A DNA stretch of 64,000 nt from Comamonas endophytica (lineage in GTDB: Bacteria > Pseudomonadota > Gammaproteobacteria > Burkholderiales > Burkholderiaceae_C). The translations under genes were made by a program, and so were the position numbers. Of this stretch, positions 40,038 to 48,560 are shown one piece after another (the first letter of the stretch is position 1; each line of letters begins with the position of its first letter). The DNA lies in contig NZ_CP106881.1 of assembly GCF_023634805.2 (NCBI RefSeq), positions 3,067,501-3,131,500 of the forward strand, given 5' to 3'. The notes under the pieces were generated by a model, which was not told the origin of the DNA, made no database searches, and saw only the letters and a list, made by a program, of their open reading frames with translations.

Positions 40038-40102
40038 GGTTTTAGCCAGTGGCTTCGGCGGCTGGCGCAGGCCTCGAGAGACGATAGTTTTTTTGAGGTT
40101 TT

Positions 40103-40178
40103 GCGGGAATAGCTCAGTTGGTAGAGCGATACCTTGCCAAGGTATAGGTCGACGGTTCGAACCCGTTTTCCCGCTCCA
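40103..40178 (+). tRNA. tRNA-Gly (anticodon GCC), copy 2
   Basis: Identical to copy 1 over all 76 nt. The 65-bp spacer between them is unrelated sequence ending in a T-rich stretch. Confidence 0.97.
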
Positions 40179-40240
40179 GTTTTTCAGTCGGCCGCTTCGG
40201 TGACCGGCGAAATCCCGGAGAGATGTTTTCTCCAGGATAT

Positions 40241-40316
40241 GCGGGAATAGCTCAGTTGGTAGAGCGATACCTTGCCAAGGTATAGGTCGACGGTTCGAAC
40301 CCGTTTTCCCGCTCCA
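40241..40316 (+). tRNA. tRNA-Gly (anticodon GCC), copy 3
   Basis: Identical to copies 1 and 2. A small hairpin terminator candidate follows at 40324. Confidence 0.97.
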
Positions 40317-40323
40317 GATAAGA

Positions 40324-40349
40324 ATGGGAAGCACATGCTTCCCATTTTC
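40324..40349 (+). terminator. Hairpin after tRNA-Gly copy 3
   Basis: ATGGGAAGC-ACAT-GCTTCCCAT followed by TTTC. The short T-run suggests a processing hairpin or weak terminator ahead of tRNA-Cys. Confidence 0.6.
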
Positions 40350-40363
40350 ACAAGGGTGAATTT

Positions 40364-40437
40364 GGCGCGATAGCAAAGCGGTTATGCCCCGGATTGCAAA
40401 TCCGGTTAGACCAGTTCGACTCTGGTTCGCGCCTCCA
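40364..40437 (+). tRNA. tRNA-Cys (anticodon GCA)
   Basis: 74 nt with CCA. Acceptor GGCGCGA pairs with TCGCGCC (with the usual T discriminator); the anticodon loop ATTGCAAAT region gives GCA, closed by CCGG/CCGG. T-arm is AGTTCGACTCT. Confidence 0.95.
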
Positions 40438-40450
40438 AATTCTTAGCAGA

Positions 40451-40482
40451 AAGCCAGAATCCGCAAGGATTCTGGCTTTTTT
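40451..40482 (+). terminator. Terminator after tRNA-Cys
   Basis: Perfect 12-bp stem AAGCCAGAATCC / GGATTCTGGCTT with GCAA tetraloop, then TTTT. Strong. Confidence 0.92.
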
Positions 40483-40598
40483 GCCTTGTGCCCGGCCTGC
40501 ATCAAAATACATCAAGAAAAATCGCGCTGTAGCCAGGAATGGCGCCGGAAGTCTGCTACAATTCTTGCTTCTTTGCAGCACATTGGCGCTGCAGAAAT

Positions 40599-40674
40599 GC
40601 GGGAATAGCTCAGTTGGTAGAGCGATACCTTGCCAAGGTATAGGTCGACGGTTCGAACCCGTTTTCCCGCTCCA
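40599..40674 (+). tRNA. tRNA-Gly (anticodon GCC), copy 4
   Basis: Identical to the three upstream copies but transcribed separately: it follows the tRNA-Cys terminator and has its own TGCTACAATT -10 region (40554-40563). Confidence 0.97.
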
Positions 40675-40682
40675 GATCACGA

Positions 40683-40710
40683 AAGGGAAGCTTTGCGGCT
40701 TCCCTTTTTT
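40683..40710 (+). terminator. Terminator after tRNA-Gly copy 4
   Basis: AAGGGAAGC / GCTTCCCTT stem with a TTTT tail. Confidence 0.88.
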
Positions 40711-40809
40711 CATGCATGCAACGCTTGGCTGCCGGGCTGGATGAGGCGCCGGGCGCATGCGATAGAATGGCCTCTTGCTGCTGCATGGTGCAGTGCCGTG
40801 CAGCATGGC

Positions 40810-40901
40810 GCCCCGATGGTGAAATTGGTAGACACTGCGGACTTAAAATCCGCCGCTTTCCGTTAAGGGGCGTGCCGGTTCGATCCCGGCTCGGGGCACC
40901 A
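40810..40901 (+). tRNA. tRNA-Leu (anticodon TAA)
   Basis: 92 nt with CCA. Acceptor GCCCCGA pairs with TCGGGGC; anticodon stem GCGGA closes loop CTTAAAA (anticodon TAA). Long variable arm, T-arm GGTTCGATCCC. A TAGAAT box at 40763 may be its -10. Confidence 0.96.
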
Positions 40902-40969
40902 CCAGCTTTCGCAGAACTTCTGCCATTCCCCTCCTGCATCGGTGCTGCCTCGCTCCGGCACTTCTCCTC

Positions 40970-43096
40970 TCATGCAATGCTGACTTCTGTGCTGTCCCTT
41001 GGCACCGTGGCCACTGTCGTGCGCGCCACCACCGTGGCCGGCGCCGCATCGCCCACCAGCTTGTTGACCTGGCGGAACTCGCAGCGTAGCGCCGCAGCCG
41101 TCACCGTGACCACCGCATAGCCCTGGGCATCGGTGTTGGCAAGTTTCAGCCAGGGGTTGCTGTGCAGGGCTGCGAGCCCCCGGGCCAGGGCCAGCAAACG
41201 GCCCGTGAAGTCTGCATCGGACTGCAGACCTTCCAGAACCGAGGCCGTGGTGGCATCCAGCCGGGCTTCGGGCAGCCCGGCCTGCGCCAATGCCCCGCGC
41301 AGCGGCACGCGCAGGCGCTCGGCAAGGGTGGCGGCCGTGGGGGTGGGGGCTCCCAGCGTGTAGTCAAGCAGGTTGACGGACAACTCCAGGGTGCCCGCTC
41401 CAGGCAGCGGTACGCGCAGGGTCTGGTACACCAGCGGCACCAGGCCGGCCGACAGGCTGCCCACGGCTTTCTTGAGATAAACGAATAAGGAATCGGAGCT
41501 GATGCCGGCGGTCACCAGATCGACCATCACCGGGCTGCCGCCGCTCGTCGCCCTGTAGTCGTCGCGCACCTCGCCGGCAAAGAAGGCATGGATGTCGCCG
41601 CTGAGCGCCACCACATTGCGGATGCCATGGTCCTTGAGATGCTGCATCAACGCCTTGCGTTCGGCGTCGTAGCCGTCCCACTGGTCGGCGCTGAGGAGGA
41701 AGCGCTGGGAGAAGAGTACTAGCGCTTCGGCGCTGTCCGCGGACTGCAGCGTGCCAATGGCGCGGGAGCCATCGAGCCCCATGCGCAGCAGCGACACCTC
41801 GTTGCCCCAGAGCTTCCACAGCGCGGGCGAGTCTTTCATCGTCTGCTGCCACCATTCGCGCTGGGCGTTGCTGAGCATCGAGACCGGAGTCAGCGGATGC
41901 TCCCCGGCAGCCCGTGCCGCAGCCATCTTGCGCGCTTCGGCAGCGTGCAGAAGTGCCTCTGGCACCATCGAGCGGCTGCCGATGCCGCCCAGCGGCGCGG
42001 CGCTGACGGAGCACGGCGCGGCCTCGGGGAGGGCATGGGCGCTGCGGTAGAGGCGCTCGTCGGTCAACACCAGGTGTGCCAGACGGCCGAACTGCAGGTC
42101 GCGGTAGATGCGCACGTTGTCGATGCCGGCTGCGGGATCGGCGCTGAAGTGGATGTCGGCGGGCATGTATTCATACCAGGCCTGGTTGGCGCTGCGCCGG
42201 CGCCCGGGCTGGCGGCTGTGGTCGCCCGAACCGTCGCCGTCGGTTGCGGCGTCACGCCAGCAGTCATTGCTGAATTCGTGGTCGTCCCAGATGGCGACCA
42301 TTGCAAAGCGCTCGTGCACCGCCTGCAGCCGTGCATCGCTGCGGTATTGTTTGTAGAGGTAGCGGTAGTCGGCCAGGGTGGTGGCACGGCTCGCCCCGGC
42401 CGCGCCGTTCCCGTGGCTGCCGTCGGGCAGCGACAGCGGAGCGTGGCGCGCTTCCACCGGGCCCGCCTGGAACCATTCACCCACGGTCTCGTAGATATAG
42501 TCGCCCAGGTGCAGCACGAAATCCAGTTCCTGCCCGGCCACATCGTCGAACGCGCCCCAATGGTTGATGCTCCAGTCCTGGCAGGCGAGCACTGCGAAAC
42601 GGAGTTGCGCCGGCGCGGCGCTGCGGGCCGGTGCCGTCTTGAAGCGGCCCACATTGGAATGCACGTCGCCGGCAACGAATTGGTAGTAGTAGAGAGTGGA
42701 CGGCGCCAGGCCGCTGACGCGGTGGCGCACGGTATGGTCGAAGATGGCCTGCACTGCCACCGGGGTGTCGAGCACCGTGCCGCCGCTCAGGGCGGCATTG
42801 CTGCCCAGAACGGCGTCGTGGTTGGCATCGGTGATCCGCAGGCGAATCGTGAAGTCGCCGGCATCGCAGGAGGCGACATCGCCGGCGCCGGCAGGAACCA
42901 CGCGTGTCCAGAGCATGATGGCATCGGGCTGCGGGTCGCCCGAAGCAACGCTCTGGGGGAACTTCCAGCCCGGCCCGCAGGCGCTTTCGCAGTTGCCAGT
43001 GTTTACATCATCGCCGCCGGCGCAGGCGGCAAGGCCTACACCGACCACCGACGCTGTGACAAAGCCGCCGATCCGCAAGAACTGTCTTCTGTCCAT
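40970..43096 (-). CDS. phoD: PhoD-like alkaline phosphatase (Tat-exported, probable lipoprotein)
   Basis: The 708-aa protein begins MDRRQFLRIGGFVTASVVG, a twin-arginine signal, followed by a lipobox-like VGLAAC. After an N-terminal Fn3-like domain comes the metallophosphatase core: LHLGDYIYE, MVAIWDDHEFSND, and SGDIHAFFAGEV, the metal-binding blocks of PhoD. It hydrolyses phosphate mono- and diesters outside the cytoplasm. The C-terminal roughly 150 residues after the core are family-atypical. The start is backed by GGAG about 9 nt upstream. It is convergent with tRNA-Leu. Confidence 0.88.
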   Translation of the reverse strand: MDRRQFLRIGGFVTASVVGVGLAACAGGDDVNTGNCESACGPGWKFPQSVASGDPQPDAIMLWTRVVPAGAGDVASCDAGDFTIRLRITDANHDAVLGSNAALSGGTVLDTPVAVQAIFDHTVRHRVSGLAPSTLYYYQFVAGDVHSNVGRFKTAPARSAAPAQLRFAVLACQDWSINHWGAFDDVAGQELDFVLHLGDYIYETVGEWFQAGPVEARHAPLSLPDGSHGNGAAGASRATTLADYRYLYKQYRSDARLQAVHERFAMVAIWDDHEFSNDCWRDAATDGDGSGDHSRQPGRRRSANQAWYEYMPADIHFSADPAAGIDNVRIYRDLQFGRLAHLVLTDERLYRSAHALPEAAPCSVSAAPLGGIGSRSMVPEALLHAAEARKMAAARAAGEHPLTPVSMLSNAQREWWQQTMKDSPALWKLWGNEVSLLRMGLDGSRAIGTLQSADSAEALVLFSQRFLLSADQWDGYDAERKALMQHLKDHGIRNVVALSGDIHAFFAGEVRDDYRATSGGSPVMVDLVTAGISSDSLFVYLKKAVGSLSAGLVPLVYQTLRVPLPGAGTLELSVNLLDYTLGAPTPTAATLAERLRVPLRGALAQAGLPEARLDATTASVLEGLQSDADFTGRLLALARGLAALHSNPWLKLANTDAQGYAVVTVTAAALRCEFRQVNKLVGDAAPATVVARTTVATVPRDSTEVSIA

Positions 43097-43314
43097 TGTT
43101 GTGCTCCAGGCCAGGCCGCTGGTTGAGGGATGCAGGCAGGCTGCTGCGCTTTGCCGGCCGGCAACTTCAGTGGACGTGGTGTCCGCCTGGGCCGGTGTGG
43201 AACAAATGCAGCCAGAGCAAGCGCGGCATTGCCTGATGGCGCTGTGCTGCAAGCGCCTACCTGGAAGCCTTGCCAAGCCGGGTACAACGGTAGTCCACCA
43301 AGGAGACCCGAACC

Positions 43315-43437
43315 ATGAACACGCAGCACCGGGACCCGCGCAAGGAGGAAGAACCTTCGCCCGAGCCCATCGATCAGCCCACCGAAGTGCCGCCGCTTGA
43401 GGTACCCGAGAAGCCGGCCAAGGAGCCCAATATCTGA
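43315..43437 (+). CDS. 40-aa Pro/Glu-rich protein of unknown function
   Basis: A short frame starts MNTQHRDPRKEEEPSPEPID and ends KPAKEPNI. It is acidic and proline-rich, with no hydrophobic segment. An excellent AAGGAGA Shine-Dalgarno lies 7 nt before the ATG, and the next small gene starts 29 bp after the stop with its own Shine-Dalgarno, so a two-gene unit is plausible. No family recognised. Confidence 0.55.
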   Translation: MNTQHRDPRKEEEPSPEPIDQPTEVPPLEVPEKPAKEPNI

Positions 43438-43466
43438 GGTGGTTCCACCCATTGAAGGAGAACGCG

Positions 43467-43793
43467 ATGCCACGAGGTGACAAGTCAGCCTACACGGACA
43501 AGCAAAAGCGCCAGGCCGAGCACATCGAAGCCGGCTACGAGGACCGCGGCGTGGGCCACGAGGAGGCGCAAAAGCGCGCCTGGGCCACGGTCAACAAGGA
43601 AACCGGCGGCGGCAAGAAGTCGGGTTCGGGGCGCGGCAAGCCCGAGGACCACTCCGCATCGCGCAAGGGTGGCGAGAAGGGCGGCAAGGCCGCCGCGGCG
43701 CGCACGCCCGAGCAGCGCTCGGCCTCGGCCAAGAAGGCTGCGGCCACGCGCAAGCGCAATGCCGAGGCTAAGAAGTCCGGCTCCGGGTCCTGA
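43467..43793 (+). CDS. Basic hydrophilic protein, 'plasmid stabilisation'-like annotation family
   Basis: The 108-aa product has an N-terminal conserved block SAYTDKQKRQAEHIEAGYED then GVGHEEAQKRAWATVNKETG. A Lys/Gly/Ala-rich disordered tail of about 55 residues resembles histone-like tails. I recall homologues being labelled plasmid stabilisation protein without real evidence. GAAGGAG precedes the ATG by 6 nt. Its role is unknown; nucleic-acid binding is a guess from the charge. Confidence 0.72.
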   Translation: MPRGDKSAYTDKQKRQAEHIEAGYEDRGVGHEEAQKRAWATVNKETGGGKKSGSGRGKPEDHSASRKGGEKGGKAAAARTPEQRSASAKKAAATRKRNAEAKKSGSGS

Positions 43794-43938
43794 GCAGCGC
43801 GGCCTGTTCCTGCCCGCGCAGCCAAATCCCTGCGCGCAGCAGGCCCGTGCCCGGCATTTCCCCTCGGGAGGAGTTGCTGACACAATCGCGCACTCTGGCG
43901 CAGCGCACGACAGCCCGCGCCGATGGCAGGAGCAGCGA

Positions 43939-44835
43939 ATGCTGGCACGGCACATGCAGATTGAATCCTTCCACGACCGCGGCACGGGCACGGTGACCCA
44001 TGTCGTGGCCGACACGCGCACCGGCCAGGCGGCGGTGATCGATCCGGTGCTGGATTTCGAGCCGCATTCCGGCTCGCTGACCTGCGCCTCCGCCGACCGG
44101 GTGATAGACCTGCTGCGCGCGCGCGGCTGGCAGCTGCAATGGGTGCTGGAAACCCATGCGCATGCCGACCATCTCTCGGCGGCCCAGCATCTGCGCCATG
44201 TGCTGGGTGGCAAGGTGGCGATCGGCGCGCGCATCCGTCAGGTGCAGGAAATGTTCCGCAGCGTGTTCCGCTTCGAGCGCGGCTTCCTGCCCGATGGCAG
44301 CCAGTTCGACCACCTGTTCGAAGACGGCGAGCGCTTTCGCATCGGCGAGCTGGAGGTGAGGGCGCTGTGGGTGCCGGGGCATACGCCTGCCGACATGGCC
44401 TACCTCGTGGAAGACGCGGTGTTCGTGGGCGACACGCTGTTCATGCCTGACGTGGGCACGGCTCGCGCGGATTTCCCGGGTGGCGATGCCGCCACGCTGT
44501 ACCGGTCGATACAGCGCCTGCTGACGCTGCCGGATGACACGCGCGTGCATGTCTGCCACGACTATCCTCCGCCTGCGCGCGCCGCAGCGTGGGTCAGCAC
44601 GGTGCGCGAGCAGCGCAGCGGCAACATCCATGTCCGGGACGGCACCACGCAGGAGGAGTTCGTGAGGATGCGCACCGCGCGCGATGCGTCGCTGTCCATG
44701 CCGACGTTGATCCTGCCGGCGGTGCAGGTGAATGTGCGGGGCGGCCGGCTGCCTGCGGCCGAAGGCGGCCGGTCCTATATCCAGGTGCCGGTCAATGCCT
44801 TCCTGAAGCACGGGGCCGTGCCGCAGGGGATCTAG
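43939..44835 (+). CDS. Metallo-beta-lactamase-fold protein, ETHE1/persulfide-dioxygenase-like
   Basis: The 298-aa protein has the metal motif THAHADHL (His73, His75, Asp77, His78), then GHTPADMAYLVED and VFVGDTLFMPDVG. Glyoxalase-II-like proteins of this size with VLETHAHADHLS and a DVGTARADFPGG block match the ETHE1/Blh group, which oxidises glutathione persulfide or acts in sulfide detoxification. Substrate is inferred. The ATG at 43939 follows CAGGAG; MQIESF at 43954 is an alternative. The stop overlaps the convergent VanZ-type gene. Confidence 0.82.
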   Translation: MLARHMQIESFHDRGTGTVTHVVADTRTGQAAVIDPVLDFEPHSGSLTCASADRVIDLLRARGWQLQWVLETHAHADHLSAAQHLRHVLGGKVAIGARIRQVQEMFRSVFRFERGFLPDGSQFDHLFEDGERFRIGELEVRALWVPGHTPADMAYLVEDAVFVGDTLFMPDVGTARADFPGGDAATLYRSIQRLLTLPDDTRVHVCHDYPPPARAAAWVSTVREQRSGNIHVRDGTTQEEFVRMRTARDASLSMPTLILPAVQVNVRGGRLPAAEGGRSYIQVPVNAFLKHGAVPQGI

Positions 44836-45308
44836 GCTCCGGCCAGGCCTTCGCGCGGCGATGCCGGCCGCGCCAGGCGCGCAGCCAGGGCCACGCCGAT
44901 GAGGGCGCCCGCGGTGTTGGCCAGGGCGTCCAGCAGCTCGGCACTGCGGGTGAGCGTGAACAGCGCCTGGCCCGCCTCGATGCACAGGCCATAGGCGGCG
45001 CACAGCAGCACGATGCGCCCTGCCATGCGCAGGGGCTTCGATGTGGCGGGCCGGCTGCGCCACAGCAGCCAGGCCAGCATTCCATGCATGCCCGCATGGG
45101 CCAGCTTGTCGATATGCGGCAGGCGCCACCAGCCGGGCGCGCCGCCGCCGGCTTCCTGCAGGCAGCCCCAGGCCATGGCGATGGCCCAGCCGAAGGCGGC
45201 GAGGCGCCAGAGCCAGGCGCAGACATGTGCCGAGGATAGTGAAGACAGGCTGGGAGCGCTGACGAGAGGCTGCAAGAGCGGGCTTTCAAAAGTGGACCAG
45301 CGGCACAA
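44832..45308 (-). CDS. VanZ-like membrane protein
   Basis: The 158-aa frame has about four hydrophobic segments and the VanZ-family pattern HIDKLAHAGMHGMLAWLLW, then AYGLCIEAGQALF and SAELLDALANTAGALIG. VanZ proteins are small membrane proteins; their general function is unclear. The N-terminus is uncertain: the frame opens with a TTG at 45308 and lacks a clear ATG before the first membrane segment. Its stop shares CTAG with the stop of the convergent gene. Confidence 0.75.
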   Translation of the reverse strand: MCRWSTFESPLLQPLVSAPSLSSLSSAHVCAWLWRLAAFGWAIAMAWGCLQEAGGGAPGWWRLPHIDKLAHAGMHGMLAWLLWRSRPATSKPLRMAGRIVLLCAAYGLCIEAGQALFTLTRSAELLDALANTAGALIGVALAARLARPASPREGLAGA

Positions 45309-45326
45309 GGCCGCTGGTAATGGACG

Positions 45327-45369
45327 TCATCCTTCGATCCTTCGGCAGGCTCAGGATCGGGACGAACGG
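45327..45369. repeat. Copy of the dispersed CCTTCGAC...GACGAACGG element
   Basis: A degenerate copy with a small internal duplication (CCTTCGATCCTTCGGCAGGC then TCAGGATCGGGACGAACGG). It lies just past the stop of the decarboxylase gene, again at a 3' end. Confidence 0.75.
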
Positions 45370-45403
45370 TTGAGACAGGAACCGCCTGGCCTTTCCAGGC
45401 AGG

Positions 45404-47938
45404 TCAGATCTTCCGGCTGAAAGGTCCGTCGGACCCCAGCTGCACCAGCTCCTTCTCGCCCTTGCCCGGCGTGGCCGTGGCGCGGGCCTTGCGCTTGGCG
45501 GTGGTGCGATTCTCGGTCATGTTCTCGACCTCGGCTTCGGTCGGGGCTTTGGCGGAGGTTTTCGCCGCTGCCCTCTTGGCGGGCGTCTTTGCCGCGGCCT
45601 TCACCGGCGCCTTGGCGCGCGCTGCGGCCTTGGGCTGGGCTTCGGCCTTGGGCACTTCGGCCACGCAGTCCGCGTAGAAGCGCACCACGCCGGCTTCGTC
45701 CACTTCCTCGACCAGCCCGTGGATGTCGGTCTCGAAGCCCGGGCACTCCTTGGCGAAGTCGCGCGCGAACAGCAGATAGTCGACGATCTTGCGGTTGAAG
45801 ACTTCGCCGGGAATCAGCAGCGGAATGCCTGGCGGGTAGGGCGTGACCAGGCCGACGGTGGTGCGGCCTTCGAGGTTGTCGATCTCGACGCGCTCGGTCA
45901 GGCGCTTGGCGATGTGCGCGTAGGCATCCGAGGGCTTCATCGACGGCGTCAGGTCCGAGAGGTACATCTCGGTGGTCAGGCGGGCGATGTCGTGCTTGGC
46001 GTACATCTGGTGCACATGCTGGCACAGGTCGCGCAGGCCCATGCGCTCGTACTGCCGGTGCTGCTGGCAGAACTCGGGCAGGATGCGGTACATCGGCTGG
46101 TTCTTTTCGTAGTCGTCCTTGAACTGCTGCAACGCCGTGAGCATGGTGTTCCAGCGGCCCTTGGTGATGCCGATGGTGAACATGATGAAGAACGAGTACA
46201 GGCCGGTCTTCTCGACCACCACGCCATGCTCCGACAGGTACTTGGTGACGATGGACGCCGGGATGCCGGTCTTGTCGAATTCGCCGTCCAGGTTCAGGCC
46301 GGGCGTGACGATGGTCGACTTGATCGGGTCCAGCATGTTGAAACCGTCCGCCAGATCGCCGAAGCCGTGCCATTTGGCTGAGGCCTTCTTGCCCTTGGCC
46401 CTGGCCTTGGCGCGGAAGATCCAGTCCTCGGCGGTGCCCAGGCCTTCCTCGATGATGTCGTCGGGACCCCAGACGCTGAACCACCAGTCGTCCTTGCCGA
46501 ATTCCTCTTCGACCTTGCGCATCGCGCGGCGGAAGTCCAGTGCCTCGGCCAGGCTTTCCTCCACCAGCGCCGTGCCCGCAGGCGGCTCCATCATGGCGGC
46601 GGCCACGTCGCAGCTGGCGATGATGCTGTACTGCGGGCTGGTCGAGGTGTGCATCAGATACGCCTCGTTGAACAGATGGCGGTCGAGCTTCTGCGTCTGC
46701 GAATCCTGCACCAGCACATGCGAGGCCTGGCTGATGCCGGCCAGCAGCTTGTGGATCGACTGCGTGGCATAGACCACCGAATGCTTGGGGCGCGCGCGCT
46801 TCTTGCCCATGGCGTGGTAGCTGCCATAGAAGGGGTGGAAGGCGGCGTGCGGCAGCCAGGCCTCGTCGAAGTGCAGGTTCTCCACATAGCCGTCGACCAT
46901 GCTCTTGATGGTCTCGGTGTTGTAGAGCACGCCGTCATAGGTCGACTGCGTCAGCGTCAGCACGCGCGGCTTCACGGCCTTGGCGTCCACGCCCTGCAGC
47001 AGCGGGTTGGCGGCGATCTTGGCCTCGATGGTCTCGGGCGCGAATTCGCTTTGCGGGATCGGGCCGATGATGCCGAAGTGGTTGCGCGTGGGCTTGAGGA
47101 ACACCGGGATCGCGCCCGTCATGATGATCGAGTGCAGCACCGACTTGTGGCAGTTGCGGTCAACGACGACCACGTCGCCCGAGGCCACGGTGTGGTGCCA
47201 GACGATCTTGTTCGAGGTCGAGGTACCGTTGGTCACGAAGAAGCAGTGGTCGGCATTGAAGATGCGCGCGGCATTGCGCTCGCTCTCGCCGATGGCGCCG
47301 TTGTGGTCCAGCAGCTGGCCCAGTTCCTCGACGGCGTTGCAGACGTCGGCGCGCAGCATGTTCTCGCCGTAGAACTGGTGGTACATCTGGCCGACCGGGC
47401 TCTTGAGGAAGGCCACGCCGCCGGAATGGCCCGGGCAGTGCCAGCTGTAGGAGCCGTCCTCGGCGTAGTCCAGCAGCGCCTTGAAGAAGGGCGGCTGCAC
47501 GCTTTCCAGGTAGTTCTTGGCTTCGCGGATGATGTGCTTGGCCACGAATTCGGGAGTGTCCTCGAACATGTGGATGAAGCCATGCAGCTCGCGCAGGATG
47601 TCGTTGGGCAGGTGGCGGCTGGTCTTGGTCTCGCCGTGCACGTAGATCGGCACGTCGGCGTTCTTGCGGCGCACTTCCTCGATGAAATTGCGCAGGCTCA
47701 GCACGATCGGGTCGAGCCCCGAGCCCAGGGTGAATTCCTCGTCGTCGATGGACAGGATGAAAGCGCTGGCCCGGCTTTGCTGTTGGGCAAACTGCGTAAG
47801 GTCACCGTAGCTGGTCACGCCCAGCACTTCGAAGCCCTCGGCCTCGATGGCTTGCGCCAGGGCGCGAATACCTAGACCGGAGGTATTCTCGGAACGATAG
47901 TCCTCATCTATGATGATGATAGGAAAGCGGAATTTCAT
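45404..47938 (-). CDS. Arginine/lysine/ornithine decarboxylase (PLP fold type I) with Ala/Lys-rich tail
   Basis: The 844-aa enzyme has a wing domain (about 1-130), the PLP-binding core and a C-terminal domain. The PLP lysine is Lys397 in ATQSIHKLLAGISQ. Other blocks are WHCPGHSGGVAFLKS, FFVTNGTSTSNKIVWHH and HFDEAWLPHAAFHPFYG. This is the acid-stress/biodegradative family making agmatine, cadaverine or putrescine; arginine is my first guess. Residues 763-800 form an Ala/Lys/Pro low-complexity tail, unusual for the family. The start has a strong GGAGG Shine-Dalgarno. It is divergent from the NfeD gene. Confidence 0.88.
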   Translation of the reverse strand: MKFRFPIIIIDEDYRSENTSGLGIRALAQAIEAEGFEVLGVTSYGDLTQFAQQQSRASAFILSIDDEEFTLGSGLDPIVLSLRNFIEEVRRKNADVPIYVHGETKTSRHLPNDILRELHGFIHMFEDTPEFVAKHIIREAKNYLESVQPPFFKALLDYAEDGSYSWHCPGHSGGVAFLKSPVGQMYHQFYGENMLRADVCNAVEELGQLLDHNGAIGESERNAARIFNADHCFFVTNGTSTSNKIVWHHTVASGDVVVVDRNCHKSVLHSIIMTGAIPVFLKPTRNHFGIIGPIPQSEFAPETIEAKIAANPLLQGVDAKAVKPRVLTLTQSTYDGVLYNTETIKSMVDGYVENLHFDEAWLPHAAFHPFYGSYHAMGKKRARPKHSVVYATQSIHKLLAGISQASHVLVQDSQTQKLDRHLFNEAYLMHTSTSPQYSIIASCDVAAAMMEPPAGTALVEESLAEALDFRRAMRKVEEEFGKDDWWFSVWGPDDIIEEGLGTAEDWIFRAKARAKGKKASAKWHGFGDLADGFNMLDPIKSTIVTPGLNLDGEFDKTGIPASIVTKYLSEHGVVVEKTGLYSFFIMFTIGITKGRWNTMLTALQQFKDDYEKNQPMYRILPEFCQQHRQYERMGLRDLCQHVHQMYAKHDIARLTTEMYLSDLTPSMKPSDAYAHIAKRLTERVEIDNLEGRTTVGLVTPYPPGIPLLIPGEVFNRKIVDYLLFARDFAKECPGFETDIHGLVEEVDEAGVVRFYADCVAEVPKAEAQPKAAARAKAPVKAAAKTPAKRAAAKTSAKAPTEAEVENMTENRTTAKRKARATATPGKGEKELVQLGSDGPFSRKI

Positions 47939-47988
47939 CGGCAGCCTCCGTTGTACCGGGCTTAAAAAATCGAAAACAGGCGCGAGTG

Positions 47989-48003
47989 TAAGGAATATCC
48001 TTA
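47989..48003. promoter_or_regulatory. Palindrome between decarboxylase and NfeD genes
   Basis: TAAGGA-ATA-TCCTTA is a perfect 6+3+6 palindrome in the divergent intergenic region, 51 bp upstream of the decarboxylase start. It could be an operator; no regulator gene lies beside it. Confidence 0.4.
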
Positions 48004-48081
48004 TGGCGTCTGTGAAAGTTTGGACCTTATCACCGCTGGATGTGGGGAAGTGCAAACAATGGAACAGACTGAAAGGGATGT

Positions 48082-48507
48082 ATGGCGAGTTTCACCATCT
48101 GGTGGTTGATTGCAGGGGTGTTGGTGGTGGCTGAGTTGCTGACCGGCAGTTTCTATCTGCTCATGCTTGCTGCCGGCGCCGTGGCGGGCGCCATTGCGGC
48201 GCACGCTGGCGTGGACGAAACGTCGCAGATCCTCGTGGCCGCGCTGCTGGGCACCGTCGCCGTGGCTGGCTGCTATCTGCTGCGCCGGCGCCATGCGCTG
48301 CGCAACCCGGTGCAAAACGATCGCAGCATGAACCTGGATATCGGCGAATCGGTACAGGTCGACCACTGGGCCGCCGATGGCACGGCGCAGGTGCGCTACC
48401 GCGGCGCGCAGTGGACCGTGGTGCTGCGCCCGGGCAATGCGCCCACCCCCGGAATGCACCGCGTGGCCGAGATCATCGGCAACCGATTGCTGGTCGACAA
48501 GCTCTGA
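48082..48507 (+). CDS. NfeD-like membrane protein
   Basis: The 141-aa protein has two or three N-terminal TM segments (about 5-25, 27-42 and 48-66). A C-terminal OB-fold-like domain follows (IGESVQVDHWAADGTAQVRY, then GAQWTVVLRPG). This is the short NfeD (YbbK/YuaF-like) form that pairs with SPFH proteins. The SPFH gene follows 53 bp downstream, which supports the pairing in membrane-microdomain or membrane-quality functions. Confidence 0.88.
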   Translation: MASFTIWWLIAGVLVVAELLTGSFYLLMLAAGAVAGAIAAHAGVDETSQILVAALLGTVAVAGCYLLRRRHALRNPVQNDRSMNLDIGESVQVDHWAADGTAQVRYRGAQWTVVLRPGNAPTPGMHRVAEIIGNRLLVDKL

Positions 48508-48560
48508 GCACGGCCCGGGCTTCTTTTCAACTGATTCAACTGGCTCGAGAGGGAAACTCC

